Shown here: positions 9,659-20,388 of the stretch, piece after piece
Position numbering within the stretch: position 1 is the first letter of the stretch
Layout: the number at the start of each line of letters is the position of its first letter
DNA from: Rhodospirillaceae bacterium
GTDB lineage: Bacteria > Pseudomonadota > Alphaproteobacteria > Rhodospirillales > Casp-alpha2
DNA length: 33,933 nt
Direction of reading: 5' to 3'
NCBI GenBank assembly: GCA_018665815.1
Contig: JABJBP010000095.1
Coordinates: forward strand, 1-33,933
Translations under genes and position numbers: made by a program
The notes under the pieces: generated by a model
What the model saw: only the letters and a program-made list of their open reading frames with translations
Told to the model about the DNA's origin: nothing
Database searches by the model: none

Positions 9659-10838
9659 TGAGGCCATCGCATTCCACAAATTGGTTGGGCATGCGTTGAT
9701 GGGCTTTGCAGCCGTGCACACCGTTGCTCATCTTCTGAATTACACCACCCTGCCCGAGGCCATGACGTTCTATTTGTTCCAAACCCATGCCGGGCTGACA
9801 GGAGTCTTGCTTCTCGTGGTGTTTCTCGTCATGTGGGTCTGCGCGCTGGAATTCGTCCGCCGGTCGGGGCGGTTCGAGCTTTTTTACTTCACCCATTTCG
9901 GTTTCGTCTTGTGGTTCATTCTGGCGCTCATGCATGGGCCGGTATTTTGGCAATGGGTGTTGTTGCCGGTCCTGGGCTACGTCCTCGAACGCCTGATCCG
10001 GTTCCGCCGGACCCACCGCGCTATGCCGATCAACGCGATGGCACCGTTAGCATCGGGGGTGACGCGGCTGGAACTCGAGATTCCCGAAACCCTCCGCTAT
10101 CAGCCCGGAGACTATGTATTCGTCAAGTGTCCGGCGGTTTCGCGCCACGAATGGCATCCGTTCACGGTGACCACGGCACCCGAGGAGAGCGGCCGGTTGT
10201 CGGTGCACGTGCGCGGCCTCGGCAATTGGACGCGCAAGCTCAATGCCGTCGCCAAGGCGCGCGCAGCGGACCCGGCGGCGCCGGCCGGAGTGGCTTATCT
10301 CGATGGGCCCTACGGCACGCCGAGCACGCACATCTTTGCGTCAAAAGTCGCCGTGCTGATCGGCGCTGGGATTGGGGTCACGCCATTCGCTGCCATCCTG
10401 AAAAGCATCTTTCTTCGACGGGAGGCCGGCATTGAGACGCCGACTGTGGAGAAGGTGCATTTCATTTGGATGAACCGTGATCAGTTCTCCTTCGAGTGGT
10501 TTTCCGACATGCTCGGCGATTTGGAACGCCAGGACCCGGACGGGGATCTTCTCGACACTCAGGTCTACTTGACCGGCGTCAAACTCGATATGACGTCCGC
10601 CATGCTCGACGTCGCCATGGATGTCTATCAGGCCGAAACGAAGCGTGATCTATTTACGGGCTTAAGAAATAGGACCAATCTGGACCGGCCGCGGTGGCCG
10701 GAAATTTTCAAGGGCTTGGCCCGAGAACATGACGGCAAGCAGGTTGATATCTACTTTTGTGGGCCGCCGGCGCTTGCAGCACAACTCAGCCGGCTGGCCG
10801 CCCAAAACGGGTTTGGTTTCCGAAAAGAAAACTTTTAA
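9501..10838 (+). CDS. NOX5-like NADPH oxidase, heme and FAD/NADPH part (frameshifted)
   Basis: C-terminal half of the oxidase; genuine homology begins near 9564, and the ATG at 9501 is probably not a natural start. All four heme ligands of the ferric-reductase membrane domain are present with NOX spacing: H59 and H73 (14 apart) in FHKLVGH and VHTVAH, H132 and H145 (13 apart) in FTHF and LMHGP. The FAD site is HPFTVTTAPEE (219-229). The NADPH site is GAGIGVTPF (288-296) with YFCGPP (418-423), and the chain ends in an aromatic residue (F445). Such enzymes pass electrons from cytosolic NADPH through FAD and two hemes across the membrane, usually to O2. With the EF-hand half this would be a Ca2+-gated superoxide-forming oxidase. 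Confidence 0.82.
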   Translation: MRWKPTPPKAPTVTCKLRGAALNFNGALILVPMLRHLLGIIRQSTIGGLVPVDEAIAFHKLVGHALMGFAAVHTVAHLLNYTTLPEAMTFYLFQTHAGLTGVLLLVVFLVMWVCALEFVRRSGRFELFYFTHFGFVLWFILALMHGPVFWQWVLLPVLGYVLERLIRFRRTHRAMPINAMAPLASGVTRLELEIPETLRYQPGDYVFVKCPAVSRHEWHPFTVTTAPEESGRLSVHVRGLGNWTRKLNAVAKARAADPAAPAGVAYLDGPYGTPSTHIFASKVAVLIGAGIGVTPFAAILKSIFLRREAGIETPTVEKVHFIWMNRDQFSFEWFSDMLGDLERQDPDGDLLDTQVYLTGVKLDMTSAMLDVAMDVYQAETKRDLFTGLRNRTNLDRPRWPEIFKGLAREHDGKQVDIYFCGPPALAAQLSRLAAQNGFGFRKENF

Positions 10839-10864
10839 AGAGTGCGTGGCGCGGATTGGCGATT

Positions 10865-10879
10865 GCCGCCCAGGGCGGC
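10865..10879. terminator. GC hairpin between the convergent NOX-like gene and lpdA
   Basis: GCCGCC (10865-10870), loop CAG, GGCGGC (10874-10879) is a perfect 6-bp stem in the 83-base convergent gap. A second dyad, GCCTTCG (10881-10887) with CGAAGGC (10913-10919), overlaps the 3' side. Neither is followed by a T-run on either strand, so intrinsic termination here is uncertain. Confidence 0.3.
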
Positions 10880-10921
10880 AGCCTTCGACGCTGAGAAATT
10901 CAAGGTTTACGCCGAAGGCCT

Positions 10922-12331
10922 CTAGATATGAATCGCTCGGCCACCGGCGGCCATTGCCGCTTCCTTGACCGCTTCGGGCAGGCCCGGATGGCCATGGCAG
11001 ATCCGCGCGATATCTTCCGCCGAACCGCCGAATTCCATCACGTTGACGACCTCTTGAATCAGATCACCGGCCTGCGGGCCGATGATGTGGCATCCCAATA
11101 GACGGTCGGTTGCTTTGTCGGACAAGATTTTCACAAACCCATCGGCATCTGCGTTGCACCGCGCGCGTGAATTTGCCGAGAACGGGAACTTGCCGGAATT
11201 ATACTCGATACCGGCTTCCTTCAGTTGTTCCTCGGTTTTGCCGGCGGCGGCGACTTCCGGGTGGGTATAGACGATGCCGGGAATGGAATCGTAATCGATA
11301 TGCCCGGTCTCACCGGACAATATTTCAGCGCAGACGGCTCCTTCGTCTTCGGCCTTGTGAGCCAGCATGGCGCCGCCGATGACATCGCCGATGGCATAGA
11401 TGCCGGGCACATTCGTCTGGAAATCTTCATCGACGGGAATGAAGCCACGTTCATCGACTGTGACGCCGGCTTTATCGAGGCCCAGCTTGTCGGTGAACGG
11501 CCGGCGTCCGATGGCGACCAGCACTACGTCGGCCTTCATGGTTTCCTTTTTCTTATCGTCGCGGCCTTGCATCGTCAGGGTGACGCCGCCCCTGGCGGGC
11601 TTCGCGCCGGTGACCATGGTCTTCATCTTGAAGTTCATGCCCTGCTTTTTAAGAATGCGCTGCATATTCTTGGAAACTTCGGCGTCCATGCCGGGCAGGG
11701 CAACGTCGAGGAATTCCACGACCGTCACATTGGCGCCCAAGCGCCGCCAGACGGAACCTAACTCGAGGCCAATCACGCCGGCGCCGATAACGACCATTTC
11801 CTTCGGCACTTTGATGAGGCTAAGCGCCCCCGTCGACGAGACAATCTGTTTTTTGTCAATCTTCACGCCCTTCAGGGGCGTTACTTCCGAGCCCGTGGCG
11901 ATTATGATATTTTCGGTTTCCAGGACCTGCTTCTTTTTGCCTTTACCCGGCGAGACGGAAACCTTGCCCGCCTCGATGATTTCGCCGGCACCGACGATAT
12001 AGTCGATCTTGTTCTTCTTCATCAGGAATTCGATGCCCTTTGTCAGGTCATCGACGACTTTTTCCTTGCGGCCCAGCATGGTCTTCAAGTTCAGCTTCAG
12101 GCCGGAAACGTCGACGCCGTGATGCTCAAACTCTTTATCAGCCATCTCGAAATGATGCGACGATTGCAAAAGCGCTTTCGAAGGAATGCAGCCGACGTTC
12201 AAACACGTACCGCCCAGGGTGCCGCGCATTTCCACGATGGCTGTTTTCAGGCCCAATTGGGCGGCGCGGATGGCACCGACGTAGCCGCCGGGGCCGCCGC
12301 CGATGACGACCAGATCGTACTTGTCGCTCAT
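10922..12331 (-). CDS. lpdA: Dihydrolipoyl dehydrogenase (E3)
   Basis: FAD flavoprotein that reoxidises dihydrolipoamide with NAD+, the E3 component shared by 2-oxo acid dehydrogenases. It is 469 residues, normal. The FAD Rossmann motif GGGPGGYVGA is at 11-20 and the redox disulfide GGTCLNVGCIPSK has C43 and C48. The NAD motif is VIGAGVIGLELGSVW (about 182-196). The catalytic pair H448/E453 lies in HGHPGLPEA. It is the last gene of the sucAB-lpd group, so it is most likely dedicated to the 2-oxoglutarate complex. The ATG has AAGGA about 10 bases upstream. Lysine-rich surface stretches (GKGKKKQ and DDKKKE) are a mild oddity. Confidence 0.96.
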   Translation of the reverse strand: MSDKYDLVVIGGGPGGYVGAIRAAQLGLKTAIVEMRGTLGGTCLNVGCIPSKALLQSSHHFEMADKEFEHHGVDVSGLKLNLKTMLGRKEKVVDDLTKGIEFLMKKNKIDYIVGAGEIIEAGKVSVSPGKGKKKQVLETENIIIATGSEVTPLKGVKIDKKQIVSSTGALSLIKVPKEMVVIGAGVIGLELGSVWRRLGANVTVVEFLDVALPGMDAEVSKNMQRILKKQGMNFKMKTMVTGAKPARGGVTLTMQGRDDKKKETMKADVVLVAIGRRPFTDKLGLDKAGVTVDERGFIPVDEDFQTNVPGIYAIGDVIGGAMLAHKAEDEGAVCAEILSGETGHIDYDSIPGIVYTHPEVAAAGKTEEQLKEAGIEYNSGKFPFSANSRARCNADADGFVKILSDKATDRLLGCHIIGPQAGDLIQEVVNVMEFGGSAEDIARICHGHPGLPEAVKEAAMAAGGRAIHI

Positions 12332-12371
12332 GATCTAAATTCCTTTTCTTAGGCCAAATCCGGGGCCAACC

Positions 12372-13685
12372 TTAGACGTCCAACATGATCCGCTGCGGGT
12401 CCTCGATGCATTGTTTCATGCGCACTAGGAAGGATACCGCCTCGCGGCCATCGACGATCCGATGGTCATAGCTGAGTGCCAGATACATCATCGGGCGGAT
12501 GACAACCTCATTGTCCACGGCGACGGGGCGTTTTTGGATGGTGTGCATGCCCAAGATCGCCGATTGCGGGACGTTCAAGATCGGCATTGAGTTCAGCGAA
12601 CCAAAAACGCCGCCGTTGGAAATGGTGAACGTGCCGCCCATCATTTCATCCATGCCAAGCTTACCGTCGCGGGCCCGATGGCCGAAATCGGAAATCGTGC
12701 CTTCGATTTCCGAAAACCGCATTTCATCGGCTTCCTTGATCACCGGCACGACCAGACCTTGCGGCGTGCCGACGGCGACGCCGATGTTGTAGTAGTTTTT
12801 GTAGATCAGTTCATCGCCGTAAACCTCGGCGTTAACCGCCGGCCATTCCTTCAAGGCGATACACGCGGCCCGAACAAAGAACGACATGAAGCCCAACCGC
12901 ACGCCATGTTTCTTCTCGAAGCCGTCCTTGTATTCCGCCCGTAACGCCATGGCGGCGCCCATGTCGAGCTCGTTCCATGTGGTTAGCATAGCGGCCGTGT
13001 TTTGAGCTTCCTTGAGGCGAGTCGCAATGATCTTCCGCAACTTCGTCATGCGGACTCTTTCTTCGCGCGGATTGTCCGGGCGTGGCGGCAGTTCGCCGCT
13101 TGGGATGAATTGAGCAACAGCGCCGCCGCCTCCGCCACCACGGGTGACTTTTGCTGTGCCGGCATCAATGGCGGCCATAACGTCGGCCTTGGTCAACCGG
13201 CCGTCCTTGCCGGTGCCTCTGATCTTTGCCGGGTCGAGATCGTTGCCGTCGACCAACTTCCGGACCGCCGGCGACATCGGTAAGGATGGCGCTGCCGGAG
13301 CAGGAGCAGGGGCCGCCGCCGGAGCTGGTGCCGGCGCGGGCGCTGGCGCAGCAGCAGGTGCGGGGGCTGGAGCCGGAGCCGGAGCCGGAGCCGGAGTTGG
13401 AGCGGGGGCTGGTTCGGCCGCCGCTGGGGCCGCCGTAGCGCCAGCGGCGCCTTCGTCAATAGCGCCGAGCACCGCGCCAACGGCCACGTCTGTACCTTCG
13501 GTGACGGCAATACTGCTCAGCGCGCCGGCAGTTGTGGCATTGACTTCGATGGTGACTTTGTCCGTTTCCAGCTCGACCAATGGTTCGTCCACGGCGACGG
13601 CATCGCCGACGGCCTTGAACCATTTGGCCACGGTGGCTTCGGTTACGGATTCCCCCAATGTCGGGACGACGATATCAACGGCCAT
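12372..13685 (-). CDS. sucB: 2-oxoglutarate dehydrogenase E2, dihydrolipoyl succinyltransferase
   Basis: Core E2 of the 2-oxoglutarate dehydrogenase complex, transferring the succinyl group to CoA. The lipoyl domain (1-77) has the lipoylated K43 in [12 protein letters not shown] long Ala-Pro swinging linker (about 85-140) follows, then the peripheral subunit-binding domain that docks E1 and E3 ([19 protein letters not shown], about 148-166). The catalytic domain ends in [12 protein letters not shown] with H408 and D412. The 437-residue length is normal; the Ala-Pro linker is on the long side. GAGGT precedes the ATG at the right distance. It lies 45 bases after sucA and 40 before lpdA, so it is almost certainly cotranscribed with them. 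Confidence 0.96.
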   Translation of the reverse strand: MAVDIVVPTLGESVTEATVAKWFKAVGDAVAVDEPLVELETDKVTIEVNATTAGALSSIAVTEGTDVAVGAVLGAIDEGAAGATAAPAAAEPAPAPTPAPAPAPAPAPAPAAAPAPAPAPAPAAAPAPAPAAPSLPMSPAVRKLVDGNDLDPAKIRGTGKDGRLTKADVMAAIDAGTAKVTRGGGGGGAVAQFIPSGELPPRPDNPREERVRMTKLRKIIATRLKEAQNTAAMLTTWNELDMGAAMALRAEYKDGFEKKHGVRLGFMSFFVRAACIALKEWPAVNAEVYGDELIYKNYYNIGVAVGTPQGLVVPVIKEADEMRFSEIEGTISDFGHRARDGKLGMDEMMGGTFTISNGGVFGSLNSMPILNVPQSAILGMHTIQKRPVAVDNEVVIRPMMYLALSYDHRIVDGREAVSFLVRMKQCIEDPQRIMLDV

Positions 13686-13730
13686 GATTTACCTCGGCTT
13701 TGTGTCGTTGGTACGATTGGCTTTGGAAGC

Positions 13731-16700
13731 TCATTTCTTCTTCGCCCGGCCGGCCGTCTTTTTGGCCGGCATTTTCTTTGGCGGTGCTTTGGTTGAAACC
13801 TTGCGTCTGGCCGGTGTCGCTTTTGCTTTCGGCACGGTCAGTGCTTCGTCCAATAATTTCTGTTGTTGCATGACGTGTTTGGCCATCAAGCCGGTGGCCG
13901 GCGATGCGGATGCGGGCCGGCCGACGTAGGCGGGGCGCGTCTCTTTGTGATTGATCGCCTCGAGCACCTCTTCCAGCGGATCGCGGATAAAGGCCCACGA
14001 GCCGCTATTTTTGGGCTCTTCCTGGCACCAGACCATCTCGGCGTTCGGGAACCGTTGAAGGTCATTGGTCAAGGCCACGTCCGGGAACGGATAAATTTGC
14101 TCGACCCGCATCAGGTAGACGTCCTTGATCTTACGCTTCTGGCGCTCTTCGAAGAGATCGTAATAGACCTTGCCCGAGCACAGGACGACACGCTTGATCT
14201 TGTCGTCGGCGACAAGCGAGCGCTTCGAATCATCAAACGGATCCTCATCATCCCAGAGAATGCGATGGAAGGTCGTGCCGTCGGCCATTTCTTCCAAGTT
14301 CGAGACGCAGAGTTTGTGCCGTAATAGAGATTTCGGCGTCATCAAGATCAGCGGTTTGCGAAAATCGCGATGAATTTGGCGCCGCAGAACATGGAAATAG
14401 TTCGACGGCGTCGTGCAATTGCAAACCTGAATGTTATCTTCAGCGCAAAGCTGAAGGTAACGTTCCAGGCGTGCCGATGAGTGTTCCGAGCCCTGGCCTT
14501 CGTAGCCGTGCGGCAACAACATCACCAAACCGCACATGCGCAGCCACTTGACCTCGCCGGCGGCGATAAATTGATCAATAATGACTTGGGCGCCGTTGGC
14601 GAAATCACCGAATTGGGCTTCCCAAAGAACCAGCATCTGGGGCTCGGCAAGACTGTAGCCGTATTCGAAGCCAAGCACACCGGCTTCCGAAAGCGGGCTG
14701 TTGATCACCTCATAAGGGGCTTGGCCGAACCGGATATTGTTCAGCGGCGTGAATTTTTCATCGTTTTCTTGATCGGTGAGGACGGAATGGCGTTGTGAGA
14801 ATGTGCCACGTTCCGAATCCTGACCGGAAAGGCGAACCGCATTGCCTTCCAACAGAAGCGTGCCATAGGCCAAGGCTTCGGCTGTCGCCCAGTCGATGCC
14901 TTCACCGGTTTCGAACATCTTTTCTTTGGCTTCCAACTGACGCGCAATACGGCGATGGATATGGAAGTTATCGGGATAGCTGGTCAGGCCCCTGCCGACT
15001 TCTTTCAAGCGTTCAATCGGTGAGCCCGTATTGCCGCGCCGGGCATCGCCCGATGCGACCGACATGCCGGTCCAAGCGCCGTCAAACCAATCGGCCTTGT
15101 TGGCCTTGTAGCTCGTCGCAGCTTCGAAGGCGTCGTCCAGGTGTTTGGCGAAATCGGCAAACTGCTGATCGACCTGTTCTTGGGTCATGACATTTTCGCG
15201 TACCAGTCTCTCTGCATAGATTTGCAAGGTTGTCGGGTGTTCGGCGATCTTTTTATACATCAACGGCTGGGTGAACATGGGCTCGTCGCCCTCGTTGTGC
15301 CCGTGCCGGCGATAGCAGATCATGTCGATGACCGTGTCTTTCTTGAACCGCTGGCGGTACTCGATGGCAATGCGTGCGCAGTGCACGACGGCTTCGACGT
15401 CATCGGCGTTGACGTGGAAAATCGGCGCATCGACGGCTTTCGCGATATCCGACGAATAGTGTGAGGTGCGCGAATTGCGCGGCGCCGTGGTAAAGCCAAT
15501 TTGGTTATTGATGATGATGTGGATGGTGCCGCCGGTCTTGTAGCCGATCAAATTCGACAGATCCAAGGTCTCCGGCACCAACCCCTGGCCGGCGAACGCC
15601 GCGTCGCCGTGCAACAGCATGCACATGACTTTTTCGCGTTCCGGATCATTGAGCTGCTTCTGCTTGGCCCGCACTTTGCCCAGGCAAACCGTGTTGGCGG
15701 CTTCCAGATGCGACGGGTTGGCGGTCAATGACAGATGCACGGACTTGCCGTCGAATACGCGGTCCGATGATGAACCTAAATGGTATTTTACGTCGCCCGA
15801 GCCGCCAATTTCCTCCGGCCGGGACGAGCCGCCCTGGAATTCATGGAAGATGGCCTGAAACGGCTTGCCCATGACATTGGCAAGCACATTCAGGCGGCCG
15901 CGGTGCGCCATGCCCAAGACGATTTCTTGAATGCCTAATTGACTGCCACGCTTGAATATTTGCTCCATGGCCGGAACAAGGCTTTCGCCGCCGTCGAGGC
16001 CGAAGCGCTTGGTGCCGGTGAATTTCTTATCCAGGTATTTCTCAAAACCCTCGGTTTCCACCAAGCGATTGAGGATCGCCTGTTTGCCCCGGTCGGTGAA
16101 GTCCGGTTGATTTCGGATGCGTTCAATACGCTCTTGAATCCAGGCTTTCTCGTCGGGGGCCTGAATGTGGGTGTACTCGATACCGATGGAGGCGCAATAG
16201 GTCTCTTTCAGGACTGAAAGAATTTCTCGAACCGTCGCCGATTCGAGGCCAAGGACGTAATTGATGAAAATCTCGCGATCCATGTCCTTGTCACCGAACC
16301 CATAGGTCTTCGGATCAAGCTCAGGATGTTCTTCGGGGATTTCCAGCCCGAGAGGATCCAAATCCGCATGCAGATGGCCACGGACCCGGTAGGCGCGGAT
16401 CATCATCAGGGCGCGAATTGAATCGAGCGTCGCCTCGCGAACTTTCAAGGCGCTGGTGTGTTGAACCGAGGCCTGGATGTGCGGCATCGGTGTGTCGGCC
16501 TCGTGGCCGCGTGTCATTTGTTCGGACAAGGTTGCCAGATCGCCTTGGCCAATGACCCCGGCGTCTGCCGGTGCCCATGAAGCACCCCGGCGCTCCTGGG
16601 TCAGATCCTTGGCTTCGTCCTCGAGATCAGAAAAAAACTCATGCCATCGATGATCCACGGAATGTGGGTCATCCAAGAACCGCTCATACATCTCGGCGAT

Positions 16701-16751
16701 ATAGACTTGGTTTCCCGTGAACAGGAATGCAGTGGGATCAACTTCCGTCAT
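13731..16751 (-). CDS. sucA: 2-oxoglutarate dehydrogenase E1 with lysine-rich tail
   Basis: Thiamine-diphosphate decarboxylase component of the 2-oxoglutarate complex. Family marks (numbering from the chosen ATG) are the N-terminal FLFTGNQVYI, MAHRGRLNVLANV (about 281-293), HGDAAFAGQG (about 381-390), NNQIGFTT, and HGYEGQGSEHSSARLERYLQ of the C-terminal half. ATG 16751 gives 1006 residues and the usual N-terminus. An in-frame GTG at 16775 adds eight unconserved residues; it has a GGAGG very close upstream and cannot be excluded. After the normal end at KLLDEALTVP the protein carries about 32 extra residues with 14 Lys/Arg and no acidic residue, containing PPKKMPAKK and ending GRAKKK. This tail is unusual for E1 and resembles the Mdh tail in the same cluster. 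Confidence 0.95.
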   Translation of the reverse strand: MTEVDPTAFLFTGNQVYIAEMYERFLDDPHSVDHRWHEFFSDLEDEAKDLTQERRGASWAPADAGVIGQGDLATLSEQMTRGHEADTPMPHIQASVQHTSALKVREATLDSIRALMMIRAYRVRGHLHADLDPLGLEIPEEHPELDPKTYGFGDKDMDREIFINYVLGLESATVREILSVLKETYCASIGIEYTHIQAPDEKAWIQERIERIRNQPDFTDRGKQAILNRLVETEGFEKYLDKKFTGTKRFGLDGGESLVPAMEQIFKRGSQLGIQEIVLGMAHRGRLNVLANVMGKPFQAIFHEFQGGSSRPEEIGGSGDVKYHLGSSSDRVFDGKSVHLSLTANPSHLEAANTVCLGKVRAKQKQLNDPEREKVMCMLLHGDAAFAGQGLVPETLDLSNLIGYKTGGTIHIIINNQIGFTTAPRNSRTSHYSSDIAKAVDAPIFHVNADDVEAVVHCARIAIEYRQRFKKDTVIDMICYRRHGHNEGDEPMFTQPLMYKKIAEHPTTLQIYAERLVRENVMTQEQVDQQFADFAKHLDDAFEAATSYKANKADWFDGAWTGMSVASGDARRGNTGSPIERLKEVGRGLTSYPDNFHIHRRIARQLEAKEKMFETGEGIDWATAEALAYGTLLLEGNAVRLSGQDSERGTFSQRHSVLTDQENDEKFTPLNNIRFGQAPYEVINSPLSEAGVLGFEYGYSLAEPQMLVLWEAQFGDFANGAQVIIDQFIAAGEVKWLRMCGLVMLLPHGYEGQGSEHSSARLERYLQLCAEDNIQVCNCTTPSNYFHVLRRQIHRDFRKPLILMTPKSLLRHKLCVSNLEEMADGTTFHRILWDDEDPFDDSKRSLVADDKIKRVVLCSGKVYYDLFEERQKRKIKDVYLMRVEQIYPFPDVALTNDLQRFPNAEMVWCQEEPKNSGSWAFIRDPLEEVLEAINHKETRPAYVGRPASASPATGLMAKHVMQQQKLLDEALTVPKAKATPARRKVSTKAPPKKMPAKKTAGRAKKK

Positions 16752-16811
16752 CGCAGTGCCGCGCGCCCTTGGCACGCCCTCCCTAAGTCAATGATCCGGC
16801 CGGAAACGTCG

Positions 16812-17687
16812 CTATCTCTTCAACGCCTCCAGCATGGTTTCTCCCAGCATGGCTGGGCTTGCCGACACGTGAACGCCAGCCGATTGCATGGCTTCGATCT
16901 TGGCTTCCGCCGTACCTTTGCCGCCTGAAATGATGGCGCCGGCATGGCCCATGCGCTTGCCCGGCGGTGCGGTGACGCCGGCAATAAAGCCGACGACCGG
17001 TTTTTTAGTGCCCGAATCCTTGATCAACTGAGCGCCGTCTTCTTCCGCCGACCCGCCGATCTCACCGATCATGACGATACTTTCGGTCTCGTCATCAGCG
17101 ATGAACATCTCCAGGCAATCGACGAAATTGGTGCCGTTGACCGGATCGCCGCCGATGCCGATGCAGGTGGTCTGGCCAAGGCCCGCCGCCGTGGTCTGAT
17201 GCACGGCTTCGTAGGTGAGCGTACCCGACCGCGAGACAATGCCGACGCTTCCGCGTTGGTGAATATGACCCGGCATGATGCCGATCTTACATTCGTCAGG
17301 GGTAATGACGCCTGGGCAGTTGGGGCCGATGAGCCGCGTTCCCGACCCTTCCAGCGCGCGCTTCACGGTGACCATATCCATCACCGGAATGCCTTCGGTG
17401 ATGCAAACCACCAGCGGAATTCCCGCGTCGATGGCTTCCAAGATCGCGTCCGCGGCAAATGGTGGCGGTACGTAAATGACACTGGCGTTGGCGCCTGTGG
17501 TGTCGACGGCTTCCTGCACGGTATCGAACACCGGCAGATCAAGATGCATGGTGCCGCCCTTACCCGGCGTCACGCCGCCGACCATCTGGGTGCCGTAGGC
17601 AATGGCTTGTTCCGAATGGAATGTGCCTTGCGCGCCTGTGTAGCCCTGGCAAATGACCTTGGTGTTTTTATCAACGAGTACGGCCAT
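16812..17687 (-). CDS. sucD: Succinyl-CoA synthetase alpha subunit
   Basis: Alpha subunit of succinate-CoA ligase, which makes ATP or GTP from succinyl-CoA. It has 291 residues, normal for the family. The N-terminal CoA-binding Rossmann part contains [16 protein letters not shown] (about 13-28). The active phosphohistidine is H248 in [18 protein letters not shown] (about 123-130) and SRSGTLTYE are conserved family segments. It starts 2 bases after the sucC stop with GGGAG inside the sucC end, so translation of the two subunits is coupled. The sucA gene follows after about 60 bases. Confidence 0.97.
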   Translation of the reverse strand: MAVLVDKNTKVICQGYTGAQGTFHSEQAIAYGTQMVGGVTPGKGGTMHLDLPVFDTVQEAVDTTGANASVIYVPPPFAADAILEAIDAGIPLVVCITEGIPVMDMVTVKRALEGSGTRLIGPNCPGVITPDECKIGIMPGHIHQRGSVGIVSRSGTLTYEAVHQTTAAGLGQTTCIGIGGDPVNGTNFVDCLEMFIADDETESIVMIGEIGGSAEEDGAQLIKDSGTKKPVVGFIAGVTAPPGKRMGHAGAIISGGKGTAEAKIEAMQSAGVHVSASPAMLGETMLEALKR

Positions 17688-17689
17688 GA

Positions 17690-18883
17690 TCAGGCTCCCT
17701 TCACCGCGGCGACGACCTTGCGGGCAGCGTCGCCCAGGTCATCGGCGGATGTGATCGGCAGCCCTGAGCCCGCCATGATTTGTTTGCCTTTCTCGACATT
17801 GGTGCCTTCCAGCCGGACCACCAAGGGAACGTCCAAACTGACTTCCTTGGCCGCCGCGACGACACCTTCGGCGATCACATCACAACGCATGATGCCGCCG
17901 AAGATATTGACCAAAATCCCTTTCACGTTGGGATCGGAAAGAATGATTTTAAAGGCCGCCGTGACCCGTTCCGCCGTGGCGCCGCCACCGACGTCAAGGA
18001 AGTTGGCGGGCTCGGAGCCTTCCAGCTTGATGATATCCATGGTTGCCATGGCGAGGCCCGCGCCGTTGACCATGCAACCGATTTCACCGTCCAATTTGAC
18101 GTAATTCAGCTCCCACTTGCTGGCTTCCAGCTCCGCCGCTTCCTCTTCTTCCTCATCGCGCATTTCCTCCACATCTTTGTGGCGGAACAGCGCGTTGTCA
18201 TCGAAGCCGACTTTTGCGTCTAGGGCCATGACATCACCAGCACCGGTGACGACCAGCGGATTAATCTCAACCATCGAGCAGTCGAGATCCTTAAAAGCAC
18301 CGAACAGCGACATGATCAGTTTAACGCCGGATTTCACCTGCGCACCTTCAAGGCCCAGGCCGAAGGCCAACTGGCGGGCATGAAAGGCTTGAATGCCGGT
18401 CGCCGGATCAACGGTGATCTTGAGAATTTTCTCGGGCGTTTTCTCAGCGACTTCTTCGATCTCCATGCCGCCTTCCGTCGACGCCATGATGATCAGGCGC
18501 GAAGATTCGCGATCCAGCAGCATGCCCATATACAGTTCGCGGGCAATGTCGCAGCCTTCTTCTATATAGAGGCGCTTAACTTCTTTGCCGTCCGGCCCCG
18601 TCTGTTTGGTGACCAGGGTGTGGTTCAGCATTTCGGATGCGCTTTCGCGAACCTCATCGACGGATTTGACGACGCGGACGCCGCCCTTGCCATCGGGGTT
18701 GTCTTTGAAGCGTCCAGCGCCGCGGCCGCCGGCGTGAATTTGTGATTTGACGACAAACACCGGGCCGCCCAAATCCTCGGCGGCCTTGACGGCTTCATCG
18801 ACGGTGAAGGCGACATGGCCCCGGGGGACGGCGACGCCGTATTTGGCCAGCACTTGCTTGCCTTGATATTCATGAATGTTCAT
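17690..18883 (-). CDS. sucC: Succinyl-CoA synthetase beta subunit
   Basis: Beta subunit of succinate-CoA ligase, with the ATP-grasp nucleotide site and the succinate-binding domain. The 397 residues and N-terminus [20 protein letters not shown] are typical. [16 protein letters not shown] (about 47-62) lies in the ATP-grasp domain. EINPLVV, the GGGA turn in [13 protein letters not shown], and [15 protein letters not shown] mark the C-terminal domain. A very acidic insert, [15 protein letters not shown], lies at about 240-255; alphaproteobacterial SucC often has an acidic stretch here. A strong GAGGGGG lies 5 bases before the ATG. The gene follows mdh in the operon. Confidence 0.97.
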   Translation of the reverse strand: MNIHEYQGKQVLAKYGVAVPRGHVAFTVDEAVKAAEDLGGPVFVVKSQIHAGGRGAGRFKDNPDGKGGVRVVKSVDEVRESASEMLNHTLVTKQTGPDGKEVKRLYIEEGCDIARELYMGMLLDRESSRLIIMASTEGGMEIEEVAEKTPEKILKITVDPATGIQAFHARQLAFGLGLEGAQVKSGVKLIMSLFGAFKDLDCSMVEINPLVVTGAGDVMALDAKVGFDDNALFRHKDVEEMRDEEEEEAAELEASKWELNYVKLDGEIGCMVNGAGLAMATMDIIKLEGSEPANFLDVGGGATAERVTAAFKIILSDPNVKGILVNIFGGIMRCDVIAEGVVAAAKEVSLDVPLVVRLEGTNVEKGKQIMAGSGLPITSADDLGDAARKVVAAVKGA

Positions 18884-18947
18884 GGGACCCCCTCGGTTCC
18901 AATGTTACGGCGGCATTAAGCGCCACCTTTATCCGTTAGCCCTGGCT

Positions 18948-20211
<1,264 letters not shown>

Positions 20212-20247
20212 CTATTTGTCGTACCTTGATTTTCAGAACGGCGCAAG

Positions 20248-20264
20248 AAAATCACCGTGATTTT
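20248..20264. promoter_or_regulatory. 17-bp palindrome upstream of mdh
   Basis: AAAATCAC (20248-20255), C, GTGATTTT (20257-20264) is a perfect inverted repeat about 106 bases before the mdh ATG. It could be a binding site for a dimeric regulator of the mdh-suc genes, or in RNA a short hairpin with loop CCG. A T-rich 3' flank also leaves a weak terminator for nadC possible. Confidence 0.4.
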
Positions 20265-20275
20265 TCAGCAATTTC

Positions 20276-20289
20276 GGACTGATCAGTCC
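20276..20289. promoter_or_regulatory. 14-bp perfect palindrome upstream of mdh
   Basis: GGACTGATCAGTCC is an uninterrupted 14-bp palindrome, 12 bases beyond the 17-bp palindrome. Two strong palindromes in 42 bases of the 246-base nadC-mdh gap suggest operator sites for the TCA run. No convincing -35/-10 pair could be assigned, and the regulator is unknown. Confidence 0.4.
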
Positions 20290-20388
20290 ATATAAAGATT
20301 GGAATTTATCGAATATCGAACAAGCCGTCTCGGGATGTGGAATTGAGCGGCCGTACTGGCAGTCCTTTGGCCAGGATCGTCGAATTGC

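Noticed and set aside
13144-13929. Long plus-strand open frame of Gly-Ala repeats opposite sucB/sucA
   Set aside because: It is the antisense of the Ala-Pro linker of SucB; composition follows from the GC-rich repeat, and SucB is clearly the real gene.
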